A DNA stretch of 64,000 nt, from contig NZ_JAUYWF010000001.1 of assembly GCF_030708455.1 (NCBI RefSeq), forward strand, positions 248,001 through 312,000, read 5' to 3'. The DNA comes from Halomonas sp. SSL-5. Its GTDB lineage: Bacteria; Pseudomonadota; Gammaproteobacteria; Pseudomonadales; Halomonadaceae. Made by a program: the position numbers and the translations under genes. Below are positions 61,243 through 64,000 of the stretch, one piece after another. The notes beneath the pieces were generated by a model. It saw only the letters and a list, made by a program, of their open reading frames with translations, did not search any database and was not told where the DNA came from. Positions within the stretch are counted from its first letter, which is position 1. Each line of letters starts with the position of its first letter.

Positions 61243-62675
61243 GGGGTCTCCTCCTTGAGCGTGGCGTCATCGAGTGGCGGGAAGCGCAGGACCCAGCGTA
61301 ACCCACCCAGCGGCGAGGCGGCAGCGGTCATGTCGCCGCCGTGGGCCTTGACCAGGGCGGTGGCGATGGAGAGCCCCAGGCCACTGCCGCCGCTGGCCCG
61401 GCTGCGTGAGCCCTCGACCCGATAGAGCCGCTCGGTGAGCCGTGACAGCTGGGTAGCCGGGACGCCCGGTGCGCTGTCATCCCAGAGGATCCGCACGCCA
61501 TCGGCGGTGCTCTCCAGGCTGACGCGCAGCCGGCCGGGAGGGCGGGTATAGGCGCAGGTGTTGTCCAGCAGGTTGCTCCACAGCTGCCTCAGGCGGCTGG
61601 CGTCGCCGCGGACCCAGGCCGTCTCGGGGATCGTGCACTCCAGAGTGAGCCCGCTATCGTCCAGCCAGCCGCTGGCCTCGTCGAGGCGCTGGCGCAGGCT
61701 GTCGGCGAGGTTCAGCGGCGCCAGCTGGACCTCCAGGGCGCCGGCGTCGCTCTGGGAGAGCAGTCGCAGGTCGGCGACCAGGCGCTCGAGCTGCTCCACC
61801 TCCTGGGAAAGCGAGTGCAGGCTCTCGTGATCCAGGCGGCGGATGCCGTCCTGCATCGCCTCGATCTCGCCGCGCAGCACCGCCAGCGGGGTGCGCAGTT
61901 CGTGGGCGATGTCCGAGACCCAGCGGCTGCGCGCCTCGCGGCTCGCCTCCAGGGTGGCGGCCAACACGTTGAAGTCGCGGGAGAGTCGCGACAGTTCATC
62001 GCGGCCGCGTTCGGGCAGGCGAGTGCCGTAGTCGCCTTCGGTCAGGCGGCGGGTGGCCAGCGCCATGCCGCGGGTGCGCCGCCCCAGCCACCAGGAGAGG
62101 CCGCCGGCCAGCAGCAGCGAGGCCAGGCCCAGGGCACCGATGATGATGCCCAGGTTGCGCTGCTGGCGGCTAAGGAAGACGCGCTCCATGCGCGCCACCA
62201 GCTGCTCCGGTGGGCGATAGCCGAGGGTGCCGACGTGCTCGCCTCGATGCTCGATGGGCAGCCAGCGCAGGGTGGCGGCCTCCTCGTCGTCGTCCGGCGG
62301 CAGGCCGATCACCGGCAGCCCCCCGGCGTCGTGAAGCACGAAGTCCTTGGGATCGCCGAGCTGGCGCTCGATGCCCACCGGGGCCGGGCCGGCGCCGGGC
62401 CACAGCTGGTGACGGACCAGGCGGTGCCAGGCGCGGGGCGAGGCGCGCAGCCACTGCCAGTCGCCGCGTCGCGACCACTCCTCGGCGAGTCCCGCGGCGA
62501 GGGTCTCGGCACGCTGGGTCTGGGTCTTGTCCAGGTAGTCGAGGAAGCCCTGGTCGAGGCTTCTCGATACCGCCAGGAATACCAGACCGGAGATGGCCAC
62601 ATTGACCACCAGGATCACCGCGAACAGCTTGATGCCCAGCCGGGAGATGGCGGGGCGAGGCAGGGTCAGGCGCAT
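61239..62675 (-). CDS. baeS: Sensor histidine kinase, BaeS-like
   Basis: A 478-residue kinase: TM1 (about 14-38), a periplasmic domain (39-172), TM2 (174-197), HAMP (198-250), HisKA with SDIAHELRTPLAVLRGEI (His258), and HATPase with NLLDNTCAYT and SGGSGLGLSIATALV. I place the start at the ATG at 62675; in-frame ATGs 12 and 19 codons upstream are possible. Translationally coupled to the regulator downstream. Stimulus inferred as envelope damage or toxic compounds, from BaeS. Confidence 0.83.
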   Translation of the reverse strand: MRLTLPRPAISRLGIKLFAVILVVNVAISGLVFLAVSRSLDQGFLDYLDKTQTQRAETLAAGLAEEWSRRGDWQWLRASPRAWHRLVRHQLWPGAGPAPVGIERQLGDPKDFVLHDAGGLPVIGLPPDDDEEAATLRWLPIEHRGEHVGTLGYRPPEQLVARMERVFLSRQQRNLGIIIGALGLASLLLAGGLSWWLGRRTRGMALATRRLTEGDYGTRLPERGRDELSRLSRDFNVLAATLEASREARSRWVSDIAHELRTPLAVLRGEIEAMQDGIRRLDHESLHSLSQEVEQLERLVADLRLLSQSDAGALEVQLAPLNLADSLRQRLDEASGWLDDSGLTLECTIPETAWVRGDASRLRQLWSNLLDNTCAYTRPPGRLRVSLESTADGVRILWDDSAPGVPATQLSRLTERLYRVEGSRSRASGGSGLGLSIATALVKAHGGDMTAAASPLGGLRWVLRFPPLDDATLKEETP

Positions 62676-62769
62676 GGTCGTCTCGCCGCGGTAAGGATAG
62701 GGCCACAGCATGGCTCGCCGGGATGCAGCCAATGGTCAGCGAATGTGCAAGCGGCGTGCAAGCCGCGAC

Positions 62770-63696
62770 TCACAGCGTCAGCAAAAACAGGATCAGGGGC
62801 GGCGAGAGCAGCGAGAGCAGAAAGCCCGAGACCACCGCCACCGGCACGCAGCCGACCCCGCCATGCTGCTGGATCACCGGCAGGGTGAAGTCCATGGAGG
62901 TGGCGCCGCCGTAACCGATGGCCAGGGCCGCATGGCGGTGGATCACCAGCGGGATCAGCACGAAGGCGACCAGCTCACGGGTCAGGTCGTTGAAGAAGGC
63001 GACGGCGCCCAGCGCCGGCCCCAGGGCGTCGCCCACCAGGATGCCCGACAGCGAGTACCAGCCGAAGCCGGCGGCCATGGCCAGCCCCTCGTTCCAGCGC
63101 AGTCCGAGCAGCGGCGCGGCGATCAGGCCGCCGGCGAGGGAGGTGGTGGCCAGGGTCAGGGCGATGGCCAGGCCGTGGTGGTTGAGCAGGATCTGGCGCA
63201 GCGGCATGCCGGAGTTGCGCAGCTGGCAGCCGATCAATGCCAGCAGGACATAGAGCACCCATTCGGCGAGGGTCTCGGCCATGGCGTGCAGCGGCGCCGC
63301 CGACAACCACCCGGCGGCCAGGCCGAGCGTCACGCCGAGCACCACTACCCCCACCAGGGCCAGGGAGCCGGCCATGGCGGCGAGCTTGCTGGTCGGCGCC
63401 CCGGGCACCACGCGAGAGGGGTCTGTGGTCAGCCTCAGGCGGCATGACAGCCACCACAACCCCGCCAGGTTGCAGGCCGAGGTCAGCACGAACAGCGTCA
63501 GCGCCTGTCCGCCCATGCGCGACAGCTGGCCGGCGAGGTTCTCGAGGCCGGCCAGGCCGAACCCCATCAGCAGCAGGATGAGATAGACGGAGGCGTTGAC
63601 CCCCTGGTTGATCGCCGCCAGCACGGCGGGGTGTCGCACCGGTACCAGGTAACCCAGCACCAGGGGCAGCAGCACGATCAGCAGGCCGCTCAGCAT
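62770..63696 (-). CDS. lysO: Lysine exporter LysO family
   Basis: A 308-residue membrane protein with eight or more helices, matching LysO (YbjE, 299 residues): MLSGLLIVLLPLVLGYLVP, LLLMGFGLAGLENL, GFGWYSLSGILVGDALGPALGAVAFFNDLTRELVAF and GGATSMDFTLPVIQQHGG. LysO exports L-lysine and toxic analogues. The ATG at 63696 has AGGGAG upstream; the 26 in-frame codons before it are not conserved in character. Confidence 0.88.
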   Translation of the reverse strand: MLSGLLIVLLPLVLGYLVPVRHPAVLAAINQGVNASVYLILLLMGFGLAGLENLAGQLSRMGGQALTLFVLTSACNLAGLWWLSCRLRLTTDPSRVVPGAPTSKLAAMAGSLALVGVVVLGVTLGLAAGWLSAAPLHAMAETLAEWVLYVLLALIGCQLRNSGMPLRQILLNHHGLAIALTLATTSLAGGLIAAPLLGLRWNEGLAMAAGFGWYSLSGILVGDALGPALGAVAFFNDLTRELVAFVLIPLVIHRHAALAIGYGGATSMDFTLPVIQQHGGVGCVPVAVVSGFLLSLLSPPLILFLLTL

Positions 63697-63782
63697 GGAG
63701 ACTCCCTTCCCTCTGTGGCCGCTTCGGGGCGGCGAGAAAGCGGCTACTCTAGCAGCCGCCGAGGACCTCCCCAAGCGGGTGG

Positions 63783-64000
63783 CTACTCCTGCACGCTGAG
63801 TTCGCTGAGTGCCAGGTGGCTGCGGCGTTCGCCGCCGCGGTGGTAGTCCACCGAGAGCAGCAGGCCCGGCACCTCGGGATGGAAGTGGAACACCAGCCGG
63901 CGATCGGGCTTGTCGGCCTCCCTGGCCTCCACCGTCAGCGCCTCGAAGGTGCCTGCGGGCAGGGTGACCCGCGAGCGGCCCTGGGCTTGGACCCTGAGGG
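63783..64000 (-). CDS. 3' end of a gene cut by the window edge (possibly DUF3108)
   Basis: The last 72 codons of a minus-strand gene whose start lies beyond the window. The visible part includes RVTLPAGTFEALTVEAR and RRLVFHFHPEVPGLLLSVDY and ends LSELSVQE. The LPAGTFEA...W/F-P-E pattern recalls the C-terminus of DUF3108 exported proteins, but too little is present to be sure. Confidence 0.45.
   Translation of the reverse strand, partial: LRVQAQGRSRVTLPAGTFEALTVEAREADKPDRRLVFHFHPEVPGLLLSVDYHRGGERRSHLALSELSVQE

Overview
The window is a GC-rich chromosomal segment from a gammaproteobacterium, most likely a halomonad (Halomonas or a close relative). This is inferred from gene content and arrangement: several TRAP transporters, one followed by a UspA protein; a phasin gene; a PuuD-based urate pathway; and a NosP-NahK/ErbR/ExaC block as in pseudomonads. 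I see no rRNA, tRNA, prophage, insertion sequence or CRISPR array. Coding density is high, and nearly every gap holds a hairpin terminator, an operator-like palindrome or a repeat.

Layout. 0-7.4 kb: TtuC-type dehydrogenase, small glycine-zipper lipoprotein, GT4 glycosyltransferase, a minus-strand group (MtfA peptidase, a 36-residue small protein, VTT membrane protein), a GNAT-nitrilase fusion and an EamA exporter. 7.5-14.9 kb: glycolate oxidation locus glcDEFG, the divergent FadR-type regulator GlcC, and a lactate/glycolate permease; FadR-type operator palindromes lie upstream of glcC/glcD and of the permease. 15-17 kb: GST, phasin with a promoter covered by two TGTTGCA palindromes, phosphoribosyltransferase.

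17.2-33.8 kb is one metabolic island. It has a Tsx-like outer-membrane channel, a urate/xanthine permease, urate hydroxylase (PuuD), HIU hydrolase (UraH), OHCU decarboxylase (UraD), allantoinase (PuuE), ureidoglycine aminohydrolase (AllE) and ureidoglycolate lyase (AllA). These are followed by Gcl, Hyi, GlxR, glycerate kinase and pyruvate kinase. Together they take urate to glyoxylate and on to pyruvate; allantoate amidohydrolase (AllC) and xanthine dehydrogenase are not in the window. Two GntR/FCD regulators and a recurring TGTATACA palindrome tie the island together.

33.9-40 kb: modABC with a coupled DUF192 gene, then a DctPQM TRAP transporter. 40-43.4 kb: macrodomain protein, nitrilase-family amidohydrolase, DUF2798 protein and a KamA-like radical SAM protein. 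43.6-47.8 kb: TAXI-type TRAP transporter plus UspA. 48-57 kb: a signalling block (DUF2189 membrane protein, molybdopterin-fold periplasmic protein with a hybrid kinase, NosP-NahK, ErbR-like regulator) ending in acetaldehyde dehydrogenase ExaC. 57-64 kb: stand-alone Hen1-type RNA methyltransferase, SulP transporter, Spy/CpxP-like protein with a BaeSR-like two-component system, LysO exporter and a gene cut by the window end.

The most unusual feature is a roughly 110-bp intergenic repeat present five times, only in the glycolate and glyoxylate-producing operons, each copy 33-54 nt upstream of a start codon. The copies fold into a basal stem with compensatory base changes carrying two hairpins, and all ten hairpin loops read A-N-G-G-A, the core motif bound by CsrA/RsmA. 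It looks like a mobile, structured cis-regulatory RNA element.
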